From Agrocybe praecox (taxonomy: Eukaryota; Basidiomycota; Agaricomycetes; Agaricales; Agrocybaceae), in assembly GCA_964017145.1 (NCBI GenBank), contig OZ024852.1:434001-498000 (forward strand): 64,000 nucleotides of DNA, written 5' to 3'. The position numbers and the translations under genes are program-made. The notes beneath the pieces were generated by a model that was given only the letters and a program-made list of their open reading frames with translations, was not told the origin of the DNA and did not search any database. Shown here piece by piece: positions 28,175 to 40,624 of the stretch. The stretch's first letter is position 1. Each line of letters starts with the position of its first letter.

Positions 28175-28800
28175 TTAAATGGTATTGGCTGTATTCAGTG
28201 AAGGCGGAAAATAGTGAAAGGCTCCTTGGCCTCTTAAAGATAAGCAAGATCATCTGGATGATGATGGTTTGGTGGACGGAGGCCGCGGACCGGTCACCCA
28301 AGACCAGTAAGCGCCTTATGATCACGTGGACTCCCTGCAGACTGACCGAAATGCAAAACCCTACATACCCGATGTTAAGATCAACTACGTTTAGTACAGC
28401 AGCAGTGGAAGCATCAAACAAACAATCCCCTCGCCTTTTACTAGGGGATTCCGTGCTGCTTCTACATCTAATGCTGCATTACAATCTTTGGAAACCCCTT
28501 CCTTCGGAAGACATGATACTTCGGTGTCAATTTCTTATTGTCCTTATTTTTGTCAGGTTGTTAAATTCCCAACGTCGCATTTGCCTCATTCGTCGGTTAA
28601 GGTCCTGAATTTTATTATATCGACCTCATCATTGATTTTTTGTGCTTTCGCTTACTTTGTTATGATAAGAAAGCATTGGGTATAAAATTAAAACCGTACA
28701 GTCCGTAAAAAATCTACCATAAGTTATTACATAGATCAATACCTTCAGATAACTACACGACATAGCGGCCCACAACGGTGTACATATCTGTCACCACTCT
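28175..28800. other. Unassigned interval with possible small plus-strand gene
   Basis: The interval lies between the cytidine deaminase start and the ERG1 stop. On the plus strand, short exon-like pieces can be read: DDDGLVDGGRGPVTQDQ near 28255-28302, then after a very short (34 nt) potential intron a frame reading LTEMQNPTYPMLRSTTFST and continuing to a stop at 28608. An alternative frame gives DRNAKPYIPDVKINY. No known family was recognised, and no start codon with a good frame was found. This may be a small gene, a decayed one, or chance. Confidence 0.3.
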
Positions 28801-30610
28801 TCAGCCTAACCGGACACTGAGCAGTCCAACTCCAGGCAAGTCAAAATAGAACGCGCAGTATAGAAGAACTAGAGGAACGATGGCTGACATTGCCACCTGG
28901 CTCCGCTTCGATGTACTTGATCCCGACGTCCACCACCGTATTTCCGTCCAGAGTAAAGGACCAAAGACTATACACGCCTTCCAGAACTAGTTATATTTTT
29001 GTCAATAATTCTGTCAGAAAGAGGAAGACAGATGGATAGACATACAACGCGGATGGCTTTGATGAACAAAGATGGGTATTCGATGATGCTTGGTCTCGCA
29101 AGGACAAGACTTGCATGCCCATTGCCGTTCGTCACTTCTTTTTGAAGTGGTAAGGGCCGAGGGTGCATGAAGAGGACATAAATGGAATAGAATGCCACAG
29201 AGAAGAAATGGTATGCGAGGAGGCTGGGCGAGGGAGCAATACTAATGATAGCTCGTTAATTATGGGAGAGACAGCGTGGATAAAATCAGCCTACCCGGAC
29301 AGGAGAGAGACAGGGCCATTGATACATTCGCCGCCGCATTCGAAATACTTGAAACACCCTGTGCGTAGGACAGCAAGTTCTTCATCTGAAGAGAAAAAAA
29401 TTAGGCCGAATAGAAGAAAATATCGAGGAAAATATGCCTTACCATTCGCACCAAAAAGATCATACAGAGCAACACTTAGAATGTTGACCGTCGCAGCTAA
29501 TGGCTTCCTATCCCAGTGCCAGTTGTGTAGAACTTTCTTGACTTGCCTCCAGTCACTCAGGTCTCTCACAGTACCGAGAAGGTCGCGTAGAACAACAACG
29601 TCGCTGAGAGCAACGGTCATTCCACCGCCTGTCAGCGGATGGCGCATATTCCAAGAGTCGCCAATAAGAAGAGCTCCTGCTTTTGAATATCTTTTCCCCT
29701 GCTCAACCGGTGGTAAGAAAGAGTTAGGCATTCTTCGTAGGCGGTCTTTGTCGAGTGCGCGTTGAATGGGTAGCGTGAAAGCAGAAGGTAGCTCGGGAAC
29801 AACATTTTCCAAGATATGTGCCTGAGGAACTGATCAGCAATTGTCGCGTTTATCGCACAAATGACGTACCTTGAGGTCGGCGGGAAGAGGATGTTTCACG
29901 TCAATGAGAATCCTGGTATCGTGTTCAGAGATTTGGTATAACAATACGGGCCCAAAGTTCTGCGTAAGAGCAACAGTTCCGTGTTGGGGTATCGGTAGTT
30001 GTGCGTCCTCCAGGACAGCACCAACAAAATGACTCTTTGTTACGGGCTTCACGCCATTGTCGCCCATAACAAAGTTTCGGAAATTCGAAAAACAGCCATC
30101 CGCAACGATGACAAGGTCGGAGGATATTGTAAACTTGCTTTCAGCACCATCTTCAGTTTTTGTCGTCACTTTGACTCCGGTGACCCTATTGCTCTCGCCT
30201 TCTTCAACGAGTTCGGCGACAGTGCCCTCGATGAGTTCTACGCCCTTTGCCTTTCCAGCTGCCTCTCTAAGCTTCATGATGAATCGTCCATGGTGAAAGC
30301 TTCGTCCTTCGTAAGAGCCAGGATATGGTATATGCACCGACTTGCCGTTCTCCACCACGCAGTATCCCTTAACAAGAATGGCGTCAATCCCTTCCACACA
30401 ACCTAACATACCAAGCCTCTCGAGAGCGATCATTCCTCCAGGTTGCAGTAGCTCTCCCACTATCCGATCTGGCTCTGCGAGAGAGCGTTCCACCACTGCG
30501 ATTCTCAGAGGCTTCGGCCTAGGGAGGGTGGAGAGACCCTGAGCGAGGGCGCAGCCAGCAATACCAGCACCAACGATGACGACGTCGTATTTCTGACTCG
30601 AGCTGGCCAT
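28801..30610 (-). CDS. ERG1: Squalene monooxygenase (squalene epoxidase)
   Basis: FAD enzyme of the endoplasmic reticulum that converts squalene to 2,3-oxidosqualene, the first oxygen-requiring step of ergosterol synthesis. The start at 30610 (MASSSQKYDVVIVGAGIAGC) places the FAD GxGxxG motif near the N-terminus as in yeast Erg1; an upstream in-frame ATG at 30709 would add an unusual extension. Conserved blocks are DRIVGELLQPGGMIALERLG, HGRFIMKLR, VIVADGCFSNFR, RRMPNSFLPP, LLIGDSWNMRHPLTGGGMTV and FKYFECGGECINGPVSLLSG. The C-terminal membrane anchor is spread over several exons: AFYSIYVLFMHPRPLPLQ, then VFGPLLWTEIRWW, ending FDLPGVGLLSVRLG. Three or four introns occur. The gene is divergent from laccase 1 over 1.2 kb. 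Confidence 0.95.
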
Positions 30611-31808
30611 TTTGTGAGGTATGACAGAAAGAAAAGAGAATGGAAAATGAATTCCACGACAGTAGTTTCTTAATAAATAACTCAAAAATAACTTCACCAT
30701 TTTTTCCAATGTCGGCCCATTTCACATTCGGCAAACTCCGAAGGGTCTACGAACGCGTCGACGCGTTGGCGCGGGAGCGCCTAGCGGTGCCTAGCCAATC
30801 AACAGAGTCTGGACTTTGGTCTTCCTAATAAAGCGCGTCCATATAAAGTTAAATCTCCATACTCTTAGGTGAAATCATGGAGATAGGTACATACCATAAA
30901 ATATCCTCTCTGAAGAAAGGAAACGCGGTCACGAGCATGATGAAAAATGCGGAGAACTCCGTCGTATATGGGATCTCTTGGAAGCTCAATCCTTTGACGG
31001 GACGGACATTTTTCGGGATCTCAAAGAACTTGAATGGCGATATCTTGTTTCTTTTTATCAGCGAGTCTGTAAGCAATCCACACGGTTCTTCTCCGTTCCT
31101 CTTTTTACTGACGTAGTTTTATCATGCACTTTCCAAGCTCTTTCTCGGTCATTTTATTTTACCCTGTATGGTGGACGGGCCGGACTCTTCGGCTCGAATA
31201 GGCGCCTGCTGCAACAAATACTCTTACACTTGCTCAGCTAATTCACAAGGATTTTTAAAGATTAGAGCACTTAGAGACATTAAGTTCCGTCACTGGCTCA
31301 TAAGATTATATGTGGTCAACTCATCGGTGAGGCTACAAACATCGCCGACTCCTCATCCGGGAGCTATTAGGTATGTGCTGTTTTATGAGAGTAAGTATAT
31401 GTGTCTATCAACGGGACTTTTAACAGAGTTGAAACACCTCTGTTATGTACGTACTTATATGGTTCTTGTCTTCCGTCGGAGGCGGACATACTTGCACTTG
31501 GTTTTCCAAGTCTCCTGACTGGTACTGTAAGTCCCCTTTGACTTTGTATAGAGAAAGTCATGCACTCTCCTTGGGGTAACGCATACAAAGCATTTTTTTG
31601 AAGCGAAGAGGACGGCAGAGGAAGAAAAAAGTGGATAGTCGCCCGGTTCCAACTCCCGTCTGCTATATGCCTCAAGAGGTCATAATCGAGCAAAATAATT
31701 TAGGAGAGACATATAAAAAGGCTGGTCAACATCTGCAAAATGTATAACAAAGACATCACATTTTCCTACTTCTGTGGGCAAACGCTACATCAATTCGCAT
31801 AACCTGCA
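30611..31808. promoter_or_regulatory. Divergent upstream region of ERG1 and laccase 1
   Basis: About 1.2 kb lies between the two start codons. Reading frames are short and without family features. The right end contains a clear TATA box for laccase 1. Elements for ERG1 could not be pinned down. Confidence 0.5.
31712..31720 (+). promoter_or_regulatory. TATA box of laccase 1
   Basis: The sequence TATAAAAAG lies 97 bp upstream of the laccase 1 start codon, a usual distance for a strongly expressed fungal gene. Confidence 0.65.
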
Positions 31809-34201
31809 ATGCTTTCCATGCTTCCCATAGTCTGGCTGGCATGCTCTACAATGGCTCTCGCCGCCATAGGTCCTGTCGCAAACATGTTTATTGCCAATGA
31901 TAAAATCTCCCCCGATGGTTTTACTCGCTCGTACGTCTTCCAGTCTATCCCATTATAAAGCGCCTATTTAGGTAATACATGGCCAGAGCTGTTCTAGCTG
32001 GGAGCTCAATGAAGTCTCTGACATTTCCAGGACCACTAGTTACTGCCAACAAGGTAGTACAATACAAACCAAATTTTCTGTTGATCTTTGTGATTTATTT
32101 TTCGTGTTGTTTTCTACAGGGCGATAAATTCCGTCTCAACGTGATTGATCAGCTTACCGACCCTACTATGCTCACCACCACGAGTATTGTATGATTAATT
32201 CTCCTTGGCTACTCTCTCCCTCTGACCTGATATCTCTAGCACTGGCATGGACTGTTTCAACAGGGTAGCAGCTGGGCCGATGGCCCTGTCGGCGTCACAC
32301 AATGTCCTATAATACCCGGCGAATCATTCTTGTACCAGTTCTCCTCCACGGACCAAGCAGGTACTTACTGGTACCACTCTCATCACTGTAAGTCGCCAGC
32401 CGGATCCCTGTTGAATTACCGATGGCCCTGCATATTTTTACATCACATCTGAACTCCTAGCGACGCAATACTGTGATGGCCTTCGAGGAGGTCTGGTAAT
32501 TTACGACCCCCATGACCCTCATAAGAATTTGTACGCACAATAAACTTTCTTATACTTGATTGTAATTCCTGACCTTTCCATTTTTTCTCAGGTACGATTT
32601 TGATGATGGTGAGCTAAATAACGGCGTACATAAGTATATAAATAGAATTATTGACTTGGCGTTTCAAAAATAGAATCTACGGTCATTACTTTGGCCGACT
32701 GGTAAGTCACCGGTACCAGCATACCATGTTTGCTGAAAAGATTCTGATTTTTCGATGTGTACAGGTATCATAAGCCCGCACCCAGTGTTTTGGTGCCCGG
32801 TAGACCAGCACAATTTGATGCGACGTTGATTAACGGCCTTGGGCGTTATCCTGGAAGCAAACCGGATGACCCATTGTCTGTGATCAAGGTATTACCAAAT
32901 AAACGATACAGATTTCGCTTGATTTCCATTTCATGCGATCCAAACTTTATATTCTCCATCGATAATCATAATTTGGTAAAACATATTTGATTGGGTTTTG
33001 GGGACAAAAGTACTGACCAAGAGTCTTTGATAGACTATTATCGAGGTGGATGGAGTCAACGTGAAACCCCTTATTGTTGACTCCATTCAAATATTTGCCG
33101 GACAGAGGTACTCGTTTGTATTGAATGCCAACCAGAGCCCATCCAGCTACTGGGTTCGCGCCTTACCGAACCCTGCCCCGATTAATTCAAACTTAACTAA
33201 TCCGTTTCAAAACAGCCAGAACTCTGCCATCTTGCGATACCAGTCTCAGGGAGTACCAAACACGCCACAATATAATACCCTCCCTCCCTTGATAAATCCT
33301 ATGTTGGAAACCAATCTTCACCCTTTTATCAAAACCCCAGTTCCCGGAGGTAAAAACGGAAACGTCAATAAGATTAATCTACAAGTCAATTTCACCGGAG
33401 GTCACTATCACGTCAACGACTTCCGTTTCTCACCTCCCGTCAGCTATCCAGTCCTTCTTCAGCTTCTCAGCGGCATTCCCGCTCAGAATCTCATGCCAAA
33501 TGGATCAATATACGAATTACCTCCAAATGAAGTCATAGAGCTCTCGTTCACCGGAGCGGATTCAGCTGGAAGTCCTGTATGTATGATCTCACCATCTTTA
33601 ATAAAGCAATGCTCGCTGACCCACTGTGGTGTATACTCAGCACCCAATTCATTTGCACGGTGTATGTCCTCCTTCTACTGAAACTTTGGTTACTTTGGTT
33701 GACACACCCATTTTTTCTTACAGCATAATTTCCACGTTGTGCGAAGTGCTGATAGTGATGTTTACAACTACGACGACCCGGTTATTCGAGACGTTGTAAG
33801 CATGGGACGAATGGCGACCGATAAAGTAACCATTCGCTTCAAGACGGATAACCCCGGACCGTGGATTTTACACTGGTGAGTCTTGGGTCAAATGGCTGAA
33901 TTTCGAGCTGCTAATATGATCTTTTATCTTCTAAAGTCACATCGACTGGCATTTCGAGTTGTAAGCTCTGTAGTCCATTCCAAGAATCCGCTCGCCACTG
34001 TCTTACGAATAAAAATAGGGGGTTAGCCGTCGTTTTTGCAGAGAATGCACGAGGAATTCTCAAGCAGAATCACCCACCTGGTAGGCACTATTGATTCCTT
34101 GTAAAAAGATGTGATCATGTTGCTAATGAGAATATCCTATAGCTGCATGGGATAAACTTTGCAAGGCTTACAACGCGTTCCAGCCTCCTAAAGCTAACTA
34201 G
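31809..34201 (+). CDS. Laccase 1 (multicopper oxidase)
   Basis: Secreted blue multicopper oxidase that oxidises phenols while reducing oxygen to water. A signal peptide ([20 protein letters not shown]) precedes three cupredoxin domains. All four copper signatures can be read after splicing: [45 protein letters not shown] and [12 protein letters not shown]. The residue ten positions after the type-1 copper Cys is Leu, suggesting a medium redox potential by the usual classification. At least ten introns interrupt the gene; HPIHLHG and HNFHVVR lie in different exons. The C-terminus ends NAFQPPKAN. The closest relative in the window is laccase 2 (40625-42975, opposite strand), which shares long identical stretches such as [15 protein letters not shown]. 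It lies directly upstream of MYND protein 1. No disabling change was seen. Confidence 0.95.
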
Positions 34202-34526
34202 GACTAGACCCTTTATATCTCGCCTTTATCTTAACCTTCAACCCAAACGTACAACTACTTCTCTGTGTATAAATGATTGTATTATTTGCTCCAATCAATT
34301 ATTTTCCACGACAATCCTACCAGCATATTTCACGCTATGCTATTTTTGGAATGGACGTCGATCAATGTTTGGGCTATACATATATATGGAAAAGGATCAT
34401 TGATTCACATGTTGGAAAGTTCTCACGATGATGATGAATTGAACAAAGAATCCAGATGTGTCAGAAGCACTCCTTGCTTTATATTCCGTACTGCAGCTTA
34501 CTGCAGAATCCTCACTAGCATTCCCA
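34202..34526. promoter_or_regulatory. Spacer between laccase 1 and MYND protein 1
   Basis: This 325 bp contains the laccase 3' untranslated region and the MYND1 promoter. An in-frame upstream ATG at 34458 would lengthen MYND1 by 23 residues. The start at 34527 is preferred because it aligns with the start of MYND2. Confidence 0.4.
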
Positions 34527-35929
34527 ATGGCGCCTAATATCAGTCCAAGGAAGCTCACACGAGACGGACTCCTCGCCGCCCTCGACTCCATTGGCGTGTC
34601 TCTACCACCTACTACGAAAATACCAGAAGAAGACCTCAACAAACGTCTTTTACAAGCTCTAGATGCTGCTCAGCAGTATCGTATCACAATAGGGGACTCC
34701 ATATTTGATCCCAGCTCGAGTTCAACTTGGAAGTTGGAGAAGAACTTGCTAGAGGCGACCAAACGTGGAAATTTCGTTGAAGCATTTAAGAACATAATGT
34801 CAGGTGGTGGTCCGAAAGGTGTATCGTCTAACAAGAAAGACACATTCCTGGAGATGCGCCAAATTGTTATGAGCTTCGCAAATAGCTTTGACAAAGGATA
34901 TCAGCACTTCTGTTTGATAGATAATTTGAGAAAATTTGAGAATTGGGGCGTGTACGTTCGGGTACGTCGCTTTGTACATCGTTCGTTCTTTCAGGAAAGA
35001 TATTAAGCTCTATTAATGCTAGGTCATAGATGTTTATGACGTGAAAGATACCCCCGTATTTTTGGTTGCTTACAAGGAACTCATACCCGATGAAACCAAT
35101 TCAATTCAAGATGCATTGGATGTCGTACTCCAAGGAGGAAGATGCGAAATTGCAGCCATTCAAACAACCGAATATGAACGCTTATCCATGTTAAAACTTT
35201 TCGGTCTGAATACAAAGCGACTTTCCGCAGATTTCCGTCCGGAGGAAAGCAAGGTTGCTCGAAAATTAAGTTTGAAATTATCTTTCCTTCTTCCTCTTGC
35301 CCCACTCAACCAAAGGGAGCTTGGCCGGCTAACAAGCGATACGGGTTGCGAGGTTTGCGGTAAGAAGAACGTCAGTCGATGTGTCCAATGTTTGTCAGTC
35401 TCGTATTGCGGCTCAGGTAGGCAGGGCATCCTTGTTCAATTCTAGTGGAGCTTGACTGCTTCCAACAGAATGTCAGAAACTGGACTGGCCAAACCACAAA
35501 GTTACATGCCGTTCTCTCAAAGGAGGGACCTGGAAGACCCTCATATTTAGCCTTCCCGTCAATGAAAACCAATATATGTTCATGTACAACAATCGCGAGA
35601 CACCCAAAGAGATTCTCTCTCGAATGGAAGATCGCTCGGGACTTATCACCGCTAATGGATCTCCTCCAGACGTCCATAACGGAAAAACCTTCTTGATAAA
35701 GTTTCAGATAGCATTGGGGCAGTTTGGGGATAAAGCTCACATGTTACTGTACGACCGACAACGAAGCTTTCAGGTTACGTGGAAACGCAAGGATCAGCGA
35801 GACCTCTTCGACGAAGCGGAGAGGGCTTTGGGTGGTAACCTAAAGATCTACAGGTGGGCCAGACGTGTCGGAGACTATCAACTAGAAGTCTGCTTTGACA
35901 GAGGCCCTCCTCAAGACCCGCTGTGGTAG
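34527..35929 (+). CDS. MYND-type zinc finger protein 1 (fungal family)
   Basis: The N-terminus reads MAPNISPRKLTRDGLLAALD, followed by an uncharacterised domain of about 150 residues (FVEAFKNIMSGGG; KKDTFLEMRQIVMSFANSF). After an intron near 34972-35022 comes VIDVYDVKDTPVFLVAYKEL. The MYND finger is CEVCGKKNVSRCVQC, then YCGS-ECQKLDWPNHKVTC, the last part split by an intron at about 35416-35468. The finger has the full set of Cys/His ligands. A third conserved domain follows (FLIKFQIAL, MLLYDRQRSFQVTW, LKIYRWARRVGDYQLEVCFD), and the protein ends PPQDPLW. MYND fingers usually mediate protein-protein contacts with proline-rich partners, and no SET domain is present, so methyltransferase activity is unlikely. 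A paralog with the same three-part layout lies at 45267-46632. The specific role is unknown. Confidence 0.82.
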
Positions 35930-36027
35930 GATGCATCGAAACATCTATATTTTACATTTACATTCAATATTCAATTCCACATATCAATGTCATATACGAC
36001 CAAGCATATTCATCAACCCAAACCACT

Positions 36028-37915
36028 TCAAAGCCTTCCAAATTGAAACAGTCGTTTGACGCCCATCCAGATGGATGTCCAAGGCCTCCTGTCACCGATT
36101 TCTTCCCAAGTGCTCCGCTCTGCAAAAGACGGGGCCAACGTATCCTGCGGGAACAATATCTTCCTCCGATGTTCCGTAAACGTTAATTTCCCCAATGGAA
36201 GCGGATGCACAGTGTGCACCACCGTTGAAAGAATGTAATCTTTCGAAGACGATTTTGACGAATATCCACCATCGTCTTCATCCTTGACCCGAGTGGTAGG
36301 CCTATAATTTTTCGAACTGGTGTTGGGAGGCTGAGACGAACTCGAATAGTCACCGCCGTCCACTTCGTCCAAATCAGGTGTCGCATTGTTCTCCCTTATC
36401 CTTCCCCACGTCGCTAGATACATCCCTGTCCAATAAATGCCGTATTCGATTTCTATGCGCTGTATCGTCGGATGCCGACTAGCAAAAGCTTCCATAAACT
36501 GCGCCGCCTCGCCCTCCTGCGCTGCTAAGTCTTGTCTAGGACTGGTAAGCCGCGTCGTAACTTTGACATATTTGATTCGAGGAGACAGAACAGTCGTGTC
36601 CATCATAAAATATAAAGACTACAAGCAAAAGATAAGACGCCGAAAATGTAACGAAGCAAGTAAGACATACTGAGATGGGCAAGCCCGACTTGAAGGATTG
36701 GGGCATAGGCACTAACGAGTCTCTCGATGAATTGTCTGTAGAAACAAGTACAAGACTCTCCAAATTCTCGAACGACGCGAAAACATTCAAAAGCGTGTTC
36801 GTAATCCTCAAAACCGACAATTTCAGCCTCTTGAGACTACTGGTGGACGCCGATTCTGCAAGCAATTTCAAGACATCCGTTAGTTTATCCGGATCGCATA
36901 CATCCGGACGCTCGTCAAATCCCCACAGAGCAACGTTCTGCAAAGGTTGCTGCGAGAATCCTAGAACGTGGGAGTACGGCCCTTCGTAGTTTTTGAGGGA
37001 AGGAAGGACGGATGAAGTGAAAGCGTTCACTCTAATATCGCGCGACCTCTCGTCAGAAGATGGCGGGAAAACACAAAGAGAGGTAAGACTGGGGCAATGT
37101 TCTAAGGCTTCAATGAAACTGGGATATGAAATGGATGAAAACGGGATCTTCAGAGAGCGAAGGTGGTAGGTAGTCCGTGCAAGAGTGGAATATAAATGAC
37201 AAGCCGTGTCATATCTGGGAACCGAGATAGATTGGATGACATCTGGATGGATAACGTGCTGAAGAGCAAGTGTGTTGACACCCCGAGCTCGTTCTTCGTG
37301 GATTGAGACGTGATTTGTGATTTTTCCCTCCCACGGCCACTGGTCCAAATCCAAATGGGTTATATGTTGTAGGGGTGAATCTACATAGAGGGGTATAGAT
37401 GAAGAGTTCAACCACAGCTTCTTAATCCGTAGCGAATGTATTATGTTCCACCAGCGAGGGGCAATATCGATACAGTGCCAAGATAAAAAAGATAGATTGG
37501 TGAATTGGGGAAGTACATCAACAACAGCGTCAATGATTAGATTGGGGTCCAAATCATCATTTTGGTTGCGCGTTGGAAAGCCAGATCGACTGTAGGGCGA
37601 TATCCAGCAATGTTGAACGCCGTGTGCGATGTGCGGAAGTTTATAATATTCCAATCTTTGCAAAAATCGTTCGAGATACTCGGTAGGGCGAAGGATGGGC
37701 TGATCGGCATTATAAGAGAGTAGAAATGGTGAAACATCGAGGACAGAGAAAAGCAATGGCTGGGCCATGTACCGGAAAGTGGAACATGTCAATGATATCG
37801 ATTGTATGTCAGCATGTTTGAGATATGGGAAGACCAACAACCATATCTCAGGCAGCAGAGAAGTTGATGCAGAGGATGTCGATTCATGTTGGTTAGACAC
37901 TGAGTTGGGTTCCAT
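36028..37915 (-). CDS. F-box protein 1 with leucine-rich-repeat-like C-terminal region
   Basis: Two exons. Exon 1 starts at 37915 (MEPNSVSNQHESTSSASTSL) and encodes a canonical F-box, LPEIWLLVFPYLKHADIQSI followed by LTCSTFRYMAQPLLFSVLDV. About 350 residues of leucine-rich character follow (LRIKKLWLNSSSIPLYVDS; HITHLDLDQWPW; LRSLKIPFSSISYP). The intron has donor GTATGT and acceptor TAG, near 36663-36614, and joins SGLPIS to SLYFMMDTTVLSPRIKYVKV. The C-terminal exon (to 36028) adds a Ser-rich stretch and ends KRLFQFGRL. F-box proteins link substrates to SCF ubiquitin ligases; basidiomycete genomes carry hundreds of such fast-evolving members, and the substrate is unknown. The stop is 98 bp from the stop of the convergent MYND1 gene. 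Confidence 0.85.
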
Positions 37916-38390
37916 TCCGGTATCTTGAGCACAGGTAATTGAGAGTTATAACCACCGTACGTAAGGGTCGGGGTAGGCAATTATGACGTGCCGGGTGTCA
38001 GCCAATCTTTGGGGCAAACTGGAAACGAGAGGCCGCTGGCTAGCCGTGTAACAGTCGTCCGTCACTTTAGCGCAGTGTGAGTTTGGTAGTGGTTGCGATG
38101 TGGTGGGTTCCAGCAATATAACATTGCATGTCATTGCCATGGTGCATCATGATTTCATGAACCGGTTATGGAACAGGAGCACGTGCAACTGTGCAGTCAA
38201 TTCGCGGTGTCGTATAGTCCTCTGCACTGAAAATTCCTACACTCCAACGTCGGAAATTTGGTCTTTAAATGTGTCTTCGTAATTTATGGTTCGAGGTCTG
38301 CCAATTCACAGGTGGGGTCGAAGGATTGGAAACCCTTGATCATAGATCCGAACTTTCCGGGAGCGTCGGCGAACTCCATAGCCGGTTAAG
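37916..38390. other. Intergenic between two F-box genes
   Basis: This 475 bp spacer lies between the F-box 1 start and the F-box 2 stop. It presumably contains the F-box 1 promoter. No other feature was seen. Confidence 0.45.
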
Positions 38391-39840
38391 TTACAGCTCT
38401 CCTCCAGCTTCCGCTTCATCCCATTTCAAGCACGCGATAAAGGTGACCAGGGTAAAGGAAATCATTTTCGAGGCATGCAATAGTGGTAAGACCGCTGCAA
38501 AAAACGCGTCGATCTCGTCCTTGAGGGCGTCTTCATCGAATTCGTTCTCATCCGCAAGTAATATCGCGATACTGTATGTTAAGTCGACATGGCGAAGGGA
38601 AGGAAATTGGTCACTGGTCAGGAGTATGTCCAATGAGTGCCATTCGGATGTTTCATTGACTGGCGGTACTGCGATATTACCGTTTAGACCATCTATCCAT
38701 GCATTGATCAAGAGTTGAATCGCGTCAAGTGAAGGTAATGGCGCGCCGAAATCGAGATATCCGCAAATGTTGTTCAAATTAGGGTGAAAAATGTCTGCGC
38801 TACTCCCGCCGTCGTCAGATGGAGTGTATGTTAAGTTGATGCATTTTAGCTTGGGCAACTTCGTGTAATCATATTCCTGTATGGCAGGTGGTGGCATTTC
38901 TTGAAAGATATTAGCAGTCGAAGTTACTTGCGTCAGGTGAGGAACGTACCAAAGAAATGAATCGAGAGATCTTCCAATGATGTATCAGCTGCCGTCATGA
39001 CTTCCCAAGTCATAGCAAGGTGCTCTTGATTAAGCACTATTGAGGTCAAAATACTTAACGAGGCAAGGGCTGCCATTGGAATTCCCTTGATAGAGTCAGG
39101 AGTTGTCATTTGCAGGCATTCTAATGCTGGTAAACACTTCGGATGGCTTAGGGCTTTAAAAGTGGTGCTGTCGAACTTGATGTCAATGACATGAAGATGG
39201 TTAAGTTGTGATTCTTGAATCCAATCTAAGGGCAAGTCCGAGATGCTCTCGATTTGGAGGTACTTGAGTCGAGGCGAGGAGAACGTCGAGAGAAGGGAGG
39301 CTTTCAAAGTCGGAGAAACGTAATCCCACCCACAAGCACAGGATGCATTTGGAGGTCGAGAACAAATAATGAGGGAGAACTTTCGTATGCCATGATTTTC
39401 GCCGCACAACGCGTTCAGAATGTCGCTCAACATGCCGCGCTGGTCTTGTAAGAGAGTAGCAAGATCGACCCCACTTCCTGAGTCTGGTTCTAAGTCTTTC
39501 CGGAAAATTTAGCGCACGAAAGAAAGCAGCAGTCATAAGCAGTGTACTGACCTATAGTGATCTCTAATGCCACGACGTATTTCGCTATGCCTTCGAGCTC
39601 CCCGCCCATGGGTTTTAAGATGTCAAGCAGATCCTCCATTCTGCGAGAGAAATCTTTTCCGTTCTCCGAAAGAAGTAGGATCGTCTTGAATAGATGGTGT
39701 CGTGCTCGATCTCGTAACGCTTTACAGACCATATTGCATAATTGAAACGCTGCGCGTGCTTCGTCCTCTTCAACTGTGTCCAATTGATCGATGATTAGGT
39801 CCAGAACCTCAGGAGGAAGATTTAGAAGCGATAAAGTCAT
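38391..39840 (-). CDS. F-box protein 2
   Basis: The start at 39840 (MTLSLLNLPPEVLDLIIDQL) puts the F-box at the very N-terminus, as is common in basidiomycetes; an upstream in-frame ATG at 39945 is possible. The F-box continues FQLCNMVCKALRDRARHHLF. The remaining roughly 400 residues are leucine rich (LKYLQIESISDLPLDWIQES; LPALECLQMTTPDSIKGIP; FPSLRHVDLTYSIAIL), with three exons joined across introns near 39550 and 38900-38950. The protein ends FIACLKWDEAEAGGEL. It is not a recent copy of F-box 1: the two share the domain but no long identical stretches. Its substrate cannot be predicted. Confidence 0.78.
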
Positions 39841-40624
39841 TTCGTTCAAAGAAATAGGTGTAAATGAACGTAGTTCGAGAGCTGGATCAAATACAGGGGA
39901 GGTATTTAAGGCAGACAGAAAGTGCTTTGGAAAGTTCTTGCGCAAATCAGGTAACCTATTTTTGGCCTGTTTAGGTAGTTCTTACCTAATCCGGTTGATC
40001 TGAGCATAGCCCGACGCTGATACAGACTGAATACAAAAAATTGACAAAAAAAGCTCGAAAAATTGAGTTGTGTATTGAGCGCTCAACGTTACAGATATTA
40101 CTCAGGTAACAGAACCACTTATGAGTGTACATGTATGTCAAGTACGAAATTCTTATGTACGTCCCGGTTTTCCATGCAGGATCGCGATGAAGAAATTTGA
40201 AATCCGAATACCTACGAACAAATGCCAAATACGAGAGCACTCCGGAGTCCGCGTAAAACATAGCTTTTCAACCTTTGGTAGCGTCAGCACCAAGCATTAT
40301 AGGAACGAATAACACCTCTATGTTTAAAGCGAAGTCGAGACAGTGAAAAACATCATTTGAACATCATGGTTCATCAGTGCACTGCGACTTCATAACGCCC
40401 ACGGGCCACAGCTAGTTTGAAGGGTGGACCTGTCACTTAACACTAATTTACATATATGTATCGAATTGAAAATAAATTTATGTTCTTTTTAACCAAAAAA
40501 AAGTCGAATTAACAAACATGTAATACGAAGAAGAGATCTCGTTTATCGTGGTAGCAGTACTAGTAAAAATTAGGCCGTCGGATGAGATTATCAAAGTCAA
40601 CGTCTTAAAAATATGATTTAATAT
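39841..40624. other. AT-rich intergenic region
   Basis: The 784 bp lie between the laccase 2 stop and the F-box 2 start. A minus-strand frame at 39986-40261 and a small plus-strand frame at 40121-40312 show no recognisable domain. It should contain the F-box 2 promoter and the laccase 2 3' untranslated region. Confidence 0.4.

Noticed and set aside
29163..29765. 200-codon plus-strand frame across ERG1.
   Set aside because: It lies opposite well-conserved ERG1 exons and has no protein features of its own.
36028..39945. The two F-box genes as a recent tandem duplication.
   Set aside because: Only the F-box is shared; the leucine-rich parts do not match beyond family character and the exon plans differ.
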